From NCBI RefSeq assembly GCF_009831455.1, contig NZ_WOWO01000001.1, positions 186,001 to 250,000 of the forward strand: 64,000 nt of DNA, written 5' to 3'. The notes below the pieces were generated by a model. That model searched no databases, had not been told where the DNA came from, and saw only the letters and a program-made list of their open reading frames with translations. Below, one piece after another: positions 52,172-61,256 of this stretch (position 1 is its first letter; each line of letters starts with the position of its first letter). The DNA comes from Salinirussus salinus. GTDB lineage: Archaea > Halobacteriota > Halobacteria > Halobacteriales > Haloarculaceae. A program made the translations under genes and the position numbers.

Positions 52172-52834
52172 ATGAGCCAACCTACCTCTCTTCACTCCCG
52201 ACTCGGACTCTCGGAGCGGTCGATAGCGGGCTTCGGCCTCACGGTGTCAGGCTTCCTCGGATTCATGGGGATAATCACGGCCGAGGTCCTCTATCCGAAC
52301 TACTCGACGCGACAGGATATCAGCGACCTGGGGTCGACACGCCCGCCCGACCCAGTGATACACGAGCCCTCAGCGACGGTCTTCAATTCGACGATGCTCC
52401 TGACGGGAGCGATAGTAGTCATCTCGGCATACCTGCTTTACCGGGTGATGGACCGCCGCGGGTTCCCGATTACGCTCGCCGTCTTTGGACTCGGCGCGTT
52501 TGGTGTCGGCGTCTTTCCGGGAAACGTGACTCCGTGGCATGGACTATTCGCGCTCCTCACGTTTCTTACGGGGGGTATCACAGTCCTCCTTTCCGCTCGG
52601 GTCGTTTCCCGTCCGTTTTCGCTTCTCTGTGGACTCTTCGGTGCGGTCTCCTTTCTCACTCTCGTCAGTGTCTTCTTTTTCGGACTGGTCGTCGGTGGTC
52701 CCCATCCGCTCGAATTTCTCGGGGGCGGCGGAATCGAGCGGTGGGTCGTCTATCCGCTCATCCTCTGGTTGCTCGCGTTTGGTGGCTATCTCCTGGCGAA
52801 AGCTGAGGAGACGACGAGGGATACTACGGCGTAG
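52172..52834 (+). CDS. DUF998 family membrane protein, atypical composition
   Basis: 220 residues, six hydrophobic helices. It fits DUF998: ITAEVLYPNYSTRQDISDLG, a large membrane bundle and WVVYPLILWLLAFGGYLL. The codons use A/T in third positions much more than the neighbours, and the flanks are AT-rich, which suggests recent transfer. It interrupts the rps19e-pdcd5 neighbourhood. ATG 52172 is preferred to TTG 52169. Function unknown. Confidence 0.85.
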   Translation: MSQPTSLHSRLGLSERSIAGFGLTVSGFLGFMGIITAEVLYPNYSTRQDISDLGSTRPPDPVIHEPSATVFNSTMLLTGAIVVISAYLLYRVMDRRGFPITLAVFGLGAFGVGVFPGNVTPWHGLFALLTFLTGGITVLLSARVVSRPFSLLCGLFGAVSFLTLVSVFFFGLVVGGPHPLEFLGGGGIERWVVYPLILWLLAFGGYLLAKAEETTRDTTA

Positions 52835-52965
52835 CCGGCGCGTCTTGATACTCCACCGGTTTTCGGACTACGTTATAGTAGGGCCCGAGCGACACCTCGT
52901 GTCTAGCTTCGTGACACCCTGGGTGCTCCGTAATGGTTTTGCGGGCGAGCCGACAAACGGGAGGT

Positions 52966-53313
52966 ATGAGTGGCGACCCCAGCGACGAGGAACTCGAGAA
53001 GCTCCGCCAGGAGAAGATGGAACAGCTCAAAGAACAGCAGGGCGGCGCCGACGAGGAAGCCATGGAACAGCAGCGCCAGCAGGCCGAGGCCCAGCGCAAG
53101 GCCATCCTCCGGCAGAGCCTGACCGACGGCGCGCGCAAGCGGCTCAACACTGTCAAGATGTCCAAGCCGGAGGTCGGCGAGCAGGTCGAACAACAGATCG
53201 TCGCGCTCGCCCAGAGCGGCCGCATCCAGGGGAAGATAGACGAGGAGAAGATGAAACAGCTCCTCCAGGAGCTGACCCCCGACTCCAAGAGCTTCGACAT
53301 CCAGCGGCGGTAA
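52966..53313 (+). CDS. PDCD5-family DNA-binding protein
   Basis: 115 residues from ATG 52966. A long Glu/Gln/Lys helix ([19 protein letters not shown]), then the compact triple-helix core with [20 protein letters not shown] and the tail [13 protein letters not shown]. Archaeal homologues of human PDCD5 (TFAR19) bind nucleic acid; the role is not settled. It leads a tight group with the PP-loop gene 7 bases downstream. Confidence 0.93.
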   Translation: MSGDPSDEELEKLRQEKMEQLKEQQGGADEEAMEQQRQQAEAQRKAILRQSLTDGARKRLNTVKMSKPEVGEQVEQQIVALAQSGRIQGKIDEEKMKQLLQELTPDSKSFDIQRR

Positions 53314-53320
53314 CACGGGA

Positions 53321-53935
53321 ATGGAGGTCGGTCTGCTGTACAGCGGCGGGAAAGACTCGACGCTCGCGGCCTGTCTGCTCGACGGGCTCTGTGACGTCAC
53401 CCTTTGCTGTGGCACCTTCGGCGTGACCGACGATCACTACCAGGCCAGCGAAGCCGGCCGCCGGCTCGGCTTCGAGACCGCCCGGCTGGACCTGGACCCC
53501 GAGGTCGCTCGCGAAGCTGTCGAGGAGATGGTTGCGAACGGCTACCCCCGCGAGGGTATCCAGCAGGCCCACGAGCACGCCCTTGAGCGGGCCGCCGGGG
53601 AGTGGCCGGCCGTCGCCGACGGCACCCGGCGTGACGACCGCGCCCCGACGGTCGACCGGCCGCTCGCACAGAGCCTTGAGGACCGGTTCGGCGTCTCGCA
53701 CCTCGCGCCGCTCGCGGGCGTCGGCCGAAACGCGGTCGACCGGCTGGCCGACGCCCACCTCGCCGTCGAGACCGGTCCCAGTGAGGAACTCGCGACGGGC
53801 GACTACGAGACCGAACTCCGGGCGCTGATGCGCCGCGAGCACGGCCAGGAGACCGTCGAAGCGGTGTTTCCCGAACACGTCCAGTCGCGGGTGACCGGGC
53901 GGCGCGGTCGCGGGAGCGGCGCGGACTCCGAGTAG
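53321..53935 (+). CDS. PP-loop adenine nucleotide alpha hydrolase-like protein
   Basis: 204 residues. The PP-loop motif SGGKDS is at residues 8-13, binding ATP for substrate adenylation. Later TFGVTDDHYQASEAGRRLGF resembles the ATP-sulfurylase-like fold. Members of this superfamily thiolate or amidate tRNA or small molecules. The short length and the family's usual place after pdcd5 do not settle the substrate. Seven bases from pdcd5, so co-transcribed. Confidence 0.85.
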   Translation: MEVGLLYSGGKDSTLAACLLDGLCDVTLCCGTFGVTDDHYQASEAGRRLGFETARLDLDPEVAREAVEEMVANGYPREGIQQAHEHALERAAGEWPAVADGTRRDDRAPTVDRPLAQSLEDRFGVSHLAPLAGVGRNAVDRLADAHLAVETGPSEELATGDYETELRALMRREHGQETVEAVFPEHVQSRVTGRRGRGSGADSE

Positions 53936-53969
53936 TCACTTTCAAACGCGCCGTCGCCGAAGACGGGGT

Positions 53970-55274
53970 ATGTACGACCGGATCAAGGGCTTTCGTGACT
54001 TCTACCCCGGGGAGATGGCGGCCCGCCGCGAGGTCATGGACACCGTCGAGGGGGCGGCCCGCCGCTACGGCTTCCGGGAGGTCGGCACGCCCGCCCTGGA
54101 GCCCGCCGAGATGTACGCCGACAAGTCCGGCGAGGAGATCCTGGAGGAGCTGTACGCCTTCGAGGACAAGGGCGGTCGGGAGGTCGCGCTCACGCCCGAA
54201 CTCACCCCGACCGTCGCGCGGATGGTCGTCGCCAAACAGCAGGCACTCTCGAAGCCGATCAAGTGGGTCTCGACCCGGCCGTTCTGGCGGTACGAGCAGG
54301 TCCAACAGGGCCGATTCCGGGAGTTCTACCAGACCAACGTCGACATCTTCGGCACGAGCGACCCCGCCGCCGACGCCGAGGTTCTGGCGGTGGCCGCCGA
54401 CGCGCTGACCGGCCTGGGGCTCACGGCCGACGACTTCGACTTCAGGGTCTCCCACCGCGACATCCTCGGCGGCCTGCTGGAATCGATGGACGCCGGCGTC
54501 GACACCCGGGAGGCCATCCGGGCGGTCGACAAGCGCCGGAAGGTCGAGCGCGCGGAGTACATGCGCCTGCTGGAGGACGCGGGGCTGGACGGCCGGCAGG
54601 CCGAGGCCTTCGACGACCTCCTCTCGACCCCCGAAGACCGGCTCGGCGAGCTCGTCGAGTTCGCGGGCACCGACCGCGTCGAGGCGGCCGTCGAGAACCT
54701 CCAGGCGGTCCTCGAGGCGGCCGCCGACTTCGGCGTCCGGGAGTACTGTACCCTCTCGCTGACCACGGCGCGGGGACTCGATTACTACACCGGCGTCGTC
54801 TTCGAGTGTTTCGACTCCACGGGCGAGGTCTCCCGGTCGGTGTTCGGCGGCGGCCGCTACGACGACCTCATCGAGGGCTTCGGCGGTCAGCCCACGCCTG
54901 CGGTCGGCTTCGCGCCCGGCTACGCCACCCTCTCGCTGCTCTGCCAGCGTGCCGGCGTCTGGCCCGCCGAGGAACTGACGACGGACTACTACGTCCTCCA
55001 GGTCGGTGACACCCGCTCCGTCGCGGCACGCGTCGCCCGCGACCTCCGCGAGCGCGGCCACGTCGTCGAGTCCGACGTCGCCGGCCGGAGCTTCGGCGCG
55101 CAACTGGACTACGCCGACTCCATCGGCGCCGAGACCGTGGTGATCGTCGGCGAGCAGGACCTGGAGAACGACGAGGTGACGGTCAAGGACATGGAAACGG
55201 GCGACCAGACGACCGCTCCGGTCGACGACTTCCCCGGCGACCGCGGCCGGCCGACCTACGACGACTTCGCGTAG
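53970..55274 (+). CDS. hisS: Histidyl-tRNA synthetase
   Basis: 434 residues, class II synthetase. Motif 1 near VGTPALEPAEMY, motif 2 FRYE-type (TRPFWRYEQVQQGRFREFYQ), the His-specific RGLDYYTGVVFE, motif 3 GGGRYDDLIEGFGG, and an anticodon domain from about 330. Start ATG 53970 lies 34 bases after the PP-loop gene stop. Confidence 0.97.
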   Translation: MYDRIKGFRDFYPGEMAARREVMDTVEGAARRYGFREVGTPALEPAEMYADKSGEEILEELYAFEDKGGREVALTPELTPTVARMVVAKQQALSKPIKWVSTRPFWRYEQVQQGRFREFYQTNVDIFGTSDPAADAEVLAVAADALTGLGLTADDFDFRVSHRDILGGLLESMDAGVDTREAIRAVDKRRKVERAEYMRLLEDAGLDGRQAEAFDDLLSTPEDRLGELVEFAGTDRVEAAVENLQAVLEAAADFGVREYCTLSLTTARGLDYYTGVVFECFDSTGEVSRSVFGGGRYDDLIEGFGGQPTPAVGFAPGYATLSLLCQRAGVWPAEELTTDYYVLQVGDTRSVAARVARDLRERGHVVESDVAGRSFGAQLDYADSIGAETVVIVGEQDLENDEVTVKDMETGDQTTAPVDDFPGDRGRPTYDDFA

Positions 55275-55308
55275 CAAGGCTCAACTGGGTCCCGGGAAAC
55301 CTTCACAC

Positions 55309-56097
55309 ATGGTCCCCGACAGCGAGGACAGCGGCAGCGAGAGCGACCTCCTCGGGCGTGGCTGGACCCCCTCCAGACGGACCCGGGCCCTCGTGTTCGT
55401 CGGCGTCGGTCTCCTGCTCGTCGTCCACGCCGCCGTCGGCGGGCTGCCGGCAGCGCTCGGGCTCACGGGTACCGTCGAGTATCACGCCCTGAGTGTCGAG
55501 GCGGACCCCGACGGCGACCGGCTCCTGTTCTCCGGCGGCGTCGACGGGCGACCCGGAACCTCGGACCTCGCCGTCCGCGGTGGGCTCCGCGACGTCGACT
55601 GCTATCTCGACGTCGCGGTCCGGGGCTCGGCCGCGTGTGCGCTGGAACGGCCGCTGGTCGAGGCCGACCTCACGCTCCCCGACGACGACGCCCCCGAGGA
55701 CTGGCGGGGCTACACCTACCACGGGCGGTTCTACGAGCGCGTCTCGGAGCGGACGAACGGAACCGTGACCCTCGGCCTCCGGCCCGTCCCAGCCGGGGAC
55801 GTGCTGGCGGACGCCGCGGTTCCGGTCGAGTCTGTCCCCGAGGTCTCGGGCGGGGACGCGGTCCGGCGGGCCGTCGAGACCGGGAGCGTCCGGGTCGACC
55901 CGCCCTTCGCATACGCGCGGGAGGTCCTGCGGAGCGACGGGGGCTACTACGTGCTCGTCGCCGAGGACTTCCCGTCGGAGGACGACGGCCAGCATCCGGT
56001 GACGACAACGCTGTCGGCGGCGCTGGGTGTCTTGCTGCTCCAGCGCGGCAGGCGTCGCTACGGACAGTGGCGGGCGGAAAACGGCGGGGCGGGGTAG
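55309..56097 (+). CDS. Haloarchaeal membrane-anchored protein, function unknown
   Basis: 262 residues; no family recognised. One N-terminal transmembrane helix (about 26-50, RTRALVFVGVGLLLVVHAAVGG) follows a short acidic head. An extracytoplasmic beta-rich domain comes next (55-235), with VDCYLDVAVRGSAACALER, a WRGYTYHGRFYERV motif and two cysteines that could pair. A second weak hydrophobic stretch near 236-248 has a basic tail (QRGRRRYGQWRAE). Clear GC3 codon bias supports it as real. It is convergent with nadC. Confidence 0.65.
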   Translation: MVPDSEDSGSESDLLGRGWTPSRRTRALVFVGVGLLLVVHAAVGGLPAALGLTGTVEYHALSVEADPDGDRLLFSGGVDGRPGTSDLAVRGGLRDVDCYLDVAVRGSAACALERPLVEADLTLPDDDAPEDWRGYTYHGRFYERVSERTNGTVTLGLRPVPAGDVLADAAVPVESVPEVSGGDAVRRAVETGSVRVDPPFAYAREVLRSDGGYYVLVAEDFPSEDDGQHPVTTTLSAALGVLLLQRGRRRYGQWRAENGGAG

Positions 56098-56115
56098 GCC
56101 CTCGCCGCCCCTTTG

Positions 56116-56928
56116 CTACCCCGTCCGGAAGGACAGGTCCAGCGCGGGCGCCGAGTGGGTCAAAGATCCCATCGAGACCACGTCGACGCCGGTCGCCGCG
56201 TACGCCGGCACGTCGTCGACGGTGATCCCGCCCGAGGCCTCCGCGAGCGTGTCCTCGGGCAGGAGGTCGACTCCGCGCCCGACCTCGGCGGGTGAGAGGT
56301 TGTCGAAGAGGACGACGTCCGCGCCCGCGTCGGCGGCGACCGGACCATCCTCGGGCGTCTCGACCTCGGCCTCGACCTTGGTGGCGAAAGAGGCCTTCTC
56401 CCGGAAGTGTTCGACAGCACCCTCGAGACCCATTTCGGCGACGTGGTTGTCCTTGACCATGACCATATGAGAGAGGTCGAGACGGTGGGTGTCACCGCCT
56501 CCGGCCGCGACGGCGCGCTTCTCGACGCCCCGGAGGCCGGGCGTCGTCTTGCGGGTGCCCGCGACCGCGACGTCGTCGCTGACCGACCGGGCGGCGTCGA
56601 CGGCCTCCCGCGTCCGGGTCGCGACCCCGCAGGCGTGACCGGCGACGTTGACGGCCACGCGTTCGCCCCGCAGGACGTCGCGGGCCGGCCCCTCGACGCG
56701 GAGGAGCGCGTCGCCGGCCGAGACGCGGTCGCCGGCCTCGACTGCCGGCTCGGCCGCCACGTCCATGTACTCGAAGACGGCGACCGCGGCGTCGATGCCC
56801 GCCGCCACCCCTGCCTCCTTGGCGACGAGCCGCCCCACCGTGTCGCCGGCGACGTGGTTGGTCACGTCGTGGTGGCCGAGGTCCTCGCGGAGCCAGGCCT
56901 CGACCTGTCTGTCCGTGACGAGGCTCAT
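56116..56928 (-). CDS. nadC: Nicotinate-nucleotide pyrophosphorylase
   Basis: 270 residues, quinolinate phosphoribosyltransferase. Motifs: EDLGHHDVT, LRGERVAVNVAGHACGVATRT, GTRKTTPGLRGVEKRAV (PRPP/quinolinate contact), LSHMVMVKDNH and ASGGITVDDVPAYAATGVDVVS. Makes nicotinate mononucleotide from quinolinate. It is the last gene of nadA-nadB-nadC and overlaps nadB by 4 bases. Confidence 0.97.
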   Translation of the reverse strand: MSLVTDRQVEAWLREDLGHHDVTNHVAGDTVGRLVAKEAGVAAGIDAAVAVFEYMDVAAEPAVEAGDRVSAGDALLRVEGPARDVLRGERVAVNVAGHACGVATRTREAVDAARSVSDDVAVAGTRKTTPGLRGVEKRAVAAGGGDTHRLDLSHMVMVKDNHVAEMGLEGAVEHFREKASFATKVEAEVETPEDGPVAADAGADVVLFDNLSPAEVGRGVDLLPEDTLAEASGGITVDDVPAYAATGVDVVSMGSLTHSAPALDLSFRTG

Positions 56929-58448
56929 GCCGTATCCACGGTCGCGCCCGGCCGTTCGGTCCCGTCGTCCGCTCCGTCGACCAGGTAGTGACAGCCAACC
57001 GACTCCCGGTTCTCGGCGGCCGCCCGGGCGACCAGCAGCGCGACGACCGAGGCCGCGCGGAGTTCGTACAGCGACCGCGAGGTGCGGGTGCGGGCGTAGG
57101 CGTCGACCTCGCCCTTGAGCCGCCGGAGGACCGCTTGGGCCCGGCTCAGCCCGTCGGTCGTCCGCTCGATGCCGACCTGCTCGGCCATCACGCGGCGCAG
57201 GCGGCGGAACTTCCCGGCGGCGAAGTTGTCCGGAAGTTCCGGATCCCGGTCCAGCAGCTCCGGCGGCTCGACGGTCCGGATATCGTTGCCGACGGCGTCC
57301 TCGCCGGCGCGCAGCCCCCAGACCAGCCCCTCGAGCAGGGAGGTGGAGGCCAGCCGGTTCGCCCCGTGGACGCCGGTGCGGGCACACTCCCCGACCGCGT
57401 AGAGCCGGCCCAGCGAACTCCGGCCCCGGTCGTCGACGTCGACCCCGCCACAGAGGAAGTGCTCGGCGGGCGCGACCGGGACCGTCGGGAGGTCGACGCC
57501 GGCGTCCTGGCACTTCCCGGCGAGCGAGGGGAACTCGCCCTCGAAGTCGAGCGGGGAGACGTCGAGCACCACCTCGCCGGTGGCCTCGCGCTCGGCTTCG
57601 ACCGCGCGGGCGACCACGTCCCGGGGCGCGAGGTCGGCGTCCTCGTGGTAGTCGGGCATGAACCGCTCGCCGTCGCCGTTTCGGAGGATGGCGCCCTCCC
57701 CGCGGACGGCCTCGCTGACGAGAAAGCTCTCGCCTGCCTCGTCGCCGACGTAGGCTGTCGGGTGGAACTGGACGTACTCCATGTCGGCGACGTCCGCCCC
57801 CGCGAGTGCGGCCATCGCGATGCCGTCACCGGTGGCGTCGGCGGGGTTCGTCGACCGGGGGTAGAGTGCCCCGATCCCGCCCGTGGCGAGGACAGTCGCG
57901 CCGGCGTAGGTGGGGGTAATCCCGCCGTCGCGTTCGAGCATCGCGCCGTAGACCGCCCCCTCGTGACCCAGCAGTTCGAGGGCGGCGGTGTCCTCCAGCA
58001 CCCTGACGTCGGTTTCATCGGCCACGTAGTTCAGGAAGGGCACGTGGACGTGCTTCCCCGTGGCGGCCTCGACGTGGAGGATGCGGGGTTCGTCGTGGGC
58101 GGCCTCCTGGCCGTAGTCGAACCCCTCGCCGTTCGTGTCGAAGTCCACCCCGATAGTGTCGACGAGCACGTCGCGGACCGCGCTGTCGGCGTTGTCGACG
58201 AGCACGTCGACAGCACCGGGGTCGGCGGTGCCGGCCGAGGCGTCGACGATGTCCCGCTTGAACTGGGCGGGGTCGTCGCGGCTGACCGCGATCCCACCCT
58301 GCGCCCACCAGGTCGAGGCCGATTCCGGACGGGTGGCTTTCGTCGCGAGCGTCACGTCTGCCCCCTCGCGGTCGGCAGCCAAGGCGGCCGAGAGGCCGGC
58401 GATCCCAGCGCCGACGACGAGGACGTCGGTGTCGCGTGGTCCCGGCAT
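56925..58448 (-). CDS. nadB: L-aspartate oxidase
   Basis: 507 residues, FAD flavoprotein. Dinucleotide fold VVGAGIAGLSAALAA at the start, then SASTWWAQGGIAV, HVEAATGKHVH, QFHPTAY, GGVDVDDRGRSSLGRLYAVGE and ANRLASTSLLEGLVWG. Converts aspartate to iminoaspartate, the substrate of NadA. ATG 58448 lies 2 bases after the nadA stop; GTG 58454 would overlap it. Part of nadA-B-C. Confidence 0.97.
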   Translation of the reverse strand: MPGPRDTDVLVVGAGIAGLSAALAADREGADVTLATKATRPESASTWWAQGGIAVSRDDPAQFKRDIVDASAGTADPGAVDVLVDNADSAVRDVLVDTIGVDFDTNGEGFDYGQEAAHDEPRILHVEAATGKHVHVPFLNYVADETDVRVLEDTAALELLGHEGAVYGAMLERDGGITPTYAGATVLATGGIGALYPRSTNPADATGDGIAMAALAGADVADMEYVQFHPTAYVGDEAGESFLVSEAVRGEGAILRNGDGERFMPDYHEDADLAPRDVVARAVEAEREATGEVVLDVSPLDFEGEFPSLAGKCQDAGVDLPTVPVAPAEHFLCGGVDVDDRGRSSLGRLYAVGECARTGVHGANRLASTSLLEGLVWGLRAGEDAVGNDIRTVEPPELLDRDPELPDNFAAGKFRRLRRVMAEQVGIERTTDGLSRAQAVLRRLKGEVDAYARTRTSRSLYELRAASVVALLVARAAAENRESVGCHYLVDGADDGTERPGATVDTA

Positions 58449-58450
58449 GG

Positions 58451-59581
58451 TCACAGCTCCATCATCCGGTCCATCGCCACGCCAGCGCGTTCCTTGGTCT
58501 CGGGGTCGACCTCGATGACGTTGCGCTCCCGGCCCTCGAGGAGTTCCTCAAGCACCCACGTCAGGTAGTTGGGGTCGATCTGGCGCATGGCGTTGCAGTC
58601 CATGCATGCGTCCCCACACAGCGGTAGTACCTCCACCTCGGGGTTCCAGCGGTCGAGGTGGTTGGCGAGGTGGATCTCGGTGCCGATAGCCCAGGTCTCA
58701 CCGGGGTCGGCGTTCTCGACGGTCTCGGTGATCGTCGCCGTCGACCCCACGACGTCGGCAGCCTCAACGACCTCCCGGCGACACTCGGGGTGGACGACCA
58801 CGTTCGCCTCGGGGTGGTCGCTGCGGACCTGTTCGACGTGGTGCTCCCGGAACCGCTCGTGGACCTGGCAGTACCCCTCCCAGAGGATGATGTCGTTGTC
58901 GACGGCTTTGATTGCGTCTTTCGACTCGGGGTCCCAGGGGTCCCACTCGACGGTCTCCTCGGCCATCCCCAGCTCGTGGGCGGTGTTGGTGCCGAGGTAC
59001 TTGTCGGGCAGAAAGAGCACCTTCTCGCCCCGGTCGAAGGCCCACTCGAAGGCGTCGGCGGCGTTCGAGGACGTGCAGACGAGGCCGCCCTGCTCGGCAC
59101 AGAAGGCCTTCAGGTCCGCATACGAGTTCATGTAGGTGATGGGAATGACCTCCTCGTCGGTGGCGGCCGTCAGCTCGGCCCAGGCGGCGTCGACCTGCAG
59201 CGCCTCGGCCATCCCCGCCATCGGGCAGGAGGCCTCCATCGAGGGGAGGATCACCGACTGGCTGGCGTCGGTGATGATGTCGGCCGACTCGGCCATGAAC
59301 GTCACCCCGCCGAAGATGACGTAGTCGGCGTCGGTCGCCGCGGCCTCTCTCGAGAGGCCGTAGGAGTCGCCGACGAAGTCGGCGTGCTCGACGATCTCCC
59401 GGCGCTGGTAGTTGTGCCCCAGGATCACGACGTCGTCGCCCAGTTCGTCGAGTGCGGCCTCGATGCGCTCGGTCCGCTCACCTTCACTCAGGTCGCGGTA
59501 GGCCGGCGGCAACTGCTCCAGATTGTCGTACTTGAAGAGGCTCAGGTCCGTCTCGAACGCCGCGGTTTCCATCTCGGGCAT
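58451..59581 (-). CDS. nadA: Quinolinate synthase A
   Basis: 376 residues from ATG 59581 (GTG 59590 and ATG 59572 are alternatives). Iron-sulfur enzyme condensing iminoaspartate and DHAP. Three cluster cysteines are expected in archaeal NadA, and Cys residues appear in MEASCPMAG, VVHPECRREV, LPLCGDACMDCNAM and TSSNAADAFEWA context. First gene of the NAD operon. The promoter carries three symmetric half-sites at 59601-59642. Confidence 0.95.
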   Translation of the reverse strand: MPEMETAAFETDLSLFKYDNLEQLPPAYRDLSEGERTERIEAALDELGDDVVILGHNYQRREIVEHADFVGDSYGLSREAAATDADYVIFGGVTFMAESADIITDASQSVILPSMEASCPMAGMAEALQVDAAWAELTAATDEEVIPITYMNSYADLKAFCAEQGGLVCTSSNAADAFEWAFDRGEKVLFLPDKYLGTNTAHELGMAEETVEWDPWDPESKDAIKAVDNDIILWEGYCQVHERFREHHVEQVRSDHPEANVVVHPECRREVVEAADVVGSTATITETVENADPGETWAIGTEIHLANHLDRWNPEVEVLPLCGDACMDCNAMRQIDPNYLTWVLEELLEGRERNVIEVDPETKERAGVAMDRMMEL

Positions 59582-59600
59582 GTGTACCACTCGGATGAAG

Positions 59601-59642
59601 TTTCAATCGGAACGCCGTATTGAAAACATTTTCTCTTCAATA
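59601..59642. promoter_or_regulatory. Three half-site operator at the nadA promoter
   Basis: TTTCAAT (59601-59607), ATTGAAA (59619-59625) and TTCAATA (59636-59642) alternate in orientation with about 17-18 bases between centres. Neighbouring pairs form two overlapping inverted repeats with 11-base spacers. They overlap the likely TATA region of nadA, so a repressor bound here could block it, perhaps in response to NAD status. No regulator gene is adjacent. Confidence 0.5.
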
Positions 59643-59784
59643 ACGCCGTCCAGACCGATATTGGCTCCCTATCTATCGGTAGAACAGCGAAAGTTGTACG
59701 TGCCCGCGAGCCGGACGAGAGTGGTCCGAACGTGGTGGAGGTGAACGCCAGCCGGTCGGCCGCGGGGCTCCGGCCTGAACCGGC

Positions 59785-60519
59785 TCACGCCGAGCGGAGC
59801 GACCGGGAGAACGCGACCCACGCCACGGCGGCGACGACCGCGAGGTAGACGAGGCCCCAGGCGACAGTCGCGAGGTCGACGCCGGCGGTGAACGCGGCGT
59901 CGAAGGCCATCTCGACGGTGTAGTGGCCCGGCAGGTAGGGCGCGACGGCGGGCGCCCCCTCCGCAAGCGGGCTCTGTGCCAGGAAAATGTCCAGGAACGG
60001 CCCGAACATCAGGACGTAGATGCCGGCGAGCCGGTTCGACACCAGCCCGACGAGGGCCCCGATGGCGCCGTAGGTCAGCCCCGAGACGACCGTCGCGAGG
60101 ACGAACCACGCGAGCTGGTCGGGGACGTAGGTGAGGGACATGACGGTGACCGCCACGGCGCTCGCGAGCAGCGTCGCGAACCCGAGCAGGCCAAAGCGGG
60201 CGAGCAGGATGGTCCGCGGAGCAGCCCCGACGACGACCAGCCGGCTGTCGACGTCGCGGGCGGACTGCATCAGGAACAGCCCCGCGACCCCGCCGATGAG
60301 CGCGGCGACCATCGGCGTCATCAGCACCGCGACCATCGGCTTCAGGCCGACGGGCGTCAGCCCCGCGCCGGGGAGGTCGACCGGGACGGTCCGCTCGGGC
60401 ATGACCCGCGTGAAGAAGACGATGACGTACGCGGGCAGGAAGACCAGCAAGGCGAGCAGGACGGGCGTCCGGGCGTACTCGCGCAGCCCCATCTCGAAGG
60501 TGGTCCGCGTCTGACTCAT
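59785..60519 (-). CDS. ABC transporter permease (second of pair)
   Basis: 244 residues, six hydrophobic helices. It resembles ABC-2 type permeases: an N-terminal helix (VLLALLVFLPAYVIVFF), then VAVLMTPMVAALIGGVAGLFLM and four more. It overlaps the first permease by 4 bases (ATGA), so it is the third gene of an ATPase-permease-permease export operon. It ends about 200 bases upstream of nadA. Confidence 0.88.
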   Translation of the reverse strand: MSQTRTTFEMGLREYARTPVLLALLVFLPAYVIVFFTRVMPERTVPVDLPGAGLTPVGLKPMVAVLMTPMVAALIGGVAGLFLMQSARDVDSRLVVVGAAPRTILLARFGLLGFATLLASAVAVTVMSLTYVPDQLAWFVLATVVSGLTYGAIGALVGLVSNRLAGIYVLMFGPFLDIFLAQSPLAEGAPAVAPYLPGHYTVEMAFDAAFTAGVDLATVAWGLVYLAVVAAVAWVAFSRSLRSA

Positions 60520-61256
60520 CCCAGGACACCCCCCTCACCGGTGACCAGCGTGTAGACGCCCAGCGCGAGCGCGAACAGGGCCGCGACGTAAACGAACGAG
60601 GCGACGATGTTGCCGCTCGCGAGGGCGTCCCCACCGACCGCGCTCTGGAACAGCTTGTGCGGGTAGTGCATCGGCAGAAGCGTCACGAGGACCGAATCGA
60701 CCTCGAACAGCCCGCTCGACAGCAGTTCGTCGACGTCGGCGAGGAAGATGAGCACCAGCGACCCCTCCAGCTCGCGCGGGAGGACAGCGCCGATGAGCAT
60801 CCCGACGAGCCCGTAGAGCACGCCGACGAAGGCCAGGACGGCGAACCCGACGCCGGGGTCGGCCACGTCGGTCCGGGTGGTCAGCACGGCCAGCGAGACG
60901 GCAGCGGTCAGCAGGCTCGCGGCCACGACCGCGAGCAGCCGGCTCGTGAACAGGACCGAACGGTGAAAGCCACAGACCGCCAGCCGCTCGTCGGCGCTCC
61001 TGGCGCTTATCACCTGGAAGAGCCCGATGACCCCCGGCAGGAAGGTGGCGACGAACAGCGTCCCGTTGAGCGCACCCAGCGTCCCCGGCGCGGCGTCCAT
61101 GTAGGGCAGCCGCGGAAAGGCCCCCATCATCGACCCGTAGCTCGTGACGACGACCGGCGGGAGCACGACCAGCAGCGCGAGGTTGAGCGGCTCCCGGACG
61201 AACTCCCGCAGCGTCGCGGAGAGCCCGACCCGCAGGCGGCGGGAGGCGGTCGACAT
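60516..61256 (-). CDS. ABC transporter permease (first of pair)
   Basis: 246 residues, six helices, ABC-2 type. It starts MSTASRRLRVGLSATLREFVREP, then LALLVVLPPVVVTSYG. Only 1 base overlaps the ATPase gene stop. It and its neighbour probably form a heterodimeric exporter channel. The substrate is not visible; the presence of a GbsR/MarR regulator suggests a drug, lipid or osmolyte-related export. Confidence 0.88.
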   Translation of the reverse strand: MSTASRRLRVGLSATLREFVREPLNLALLVVLPPVVVTSYGSMMGAFPRLPYMDAAPGTLGALNGTLFVATFLPGVIGLFQVISARSADERLAVCGFHRSVLFTSRLLAVVAASLLTAAVSLAVLTTRTDVADPGVGFAVLAFVGVLYGLVGMLIGAVLPRELEGSLVLIFLADVDELLSSGLFEVDSVLVTLLPMHYPHKLFQSAVGGDALASGNIVASFVYVAALFALALGVYTLVTGEGGVLG

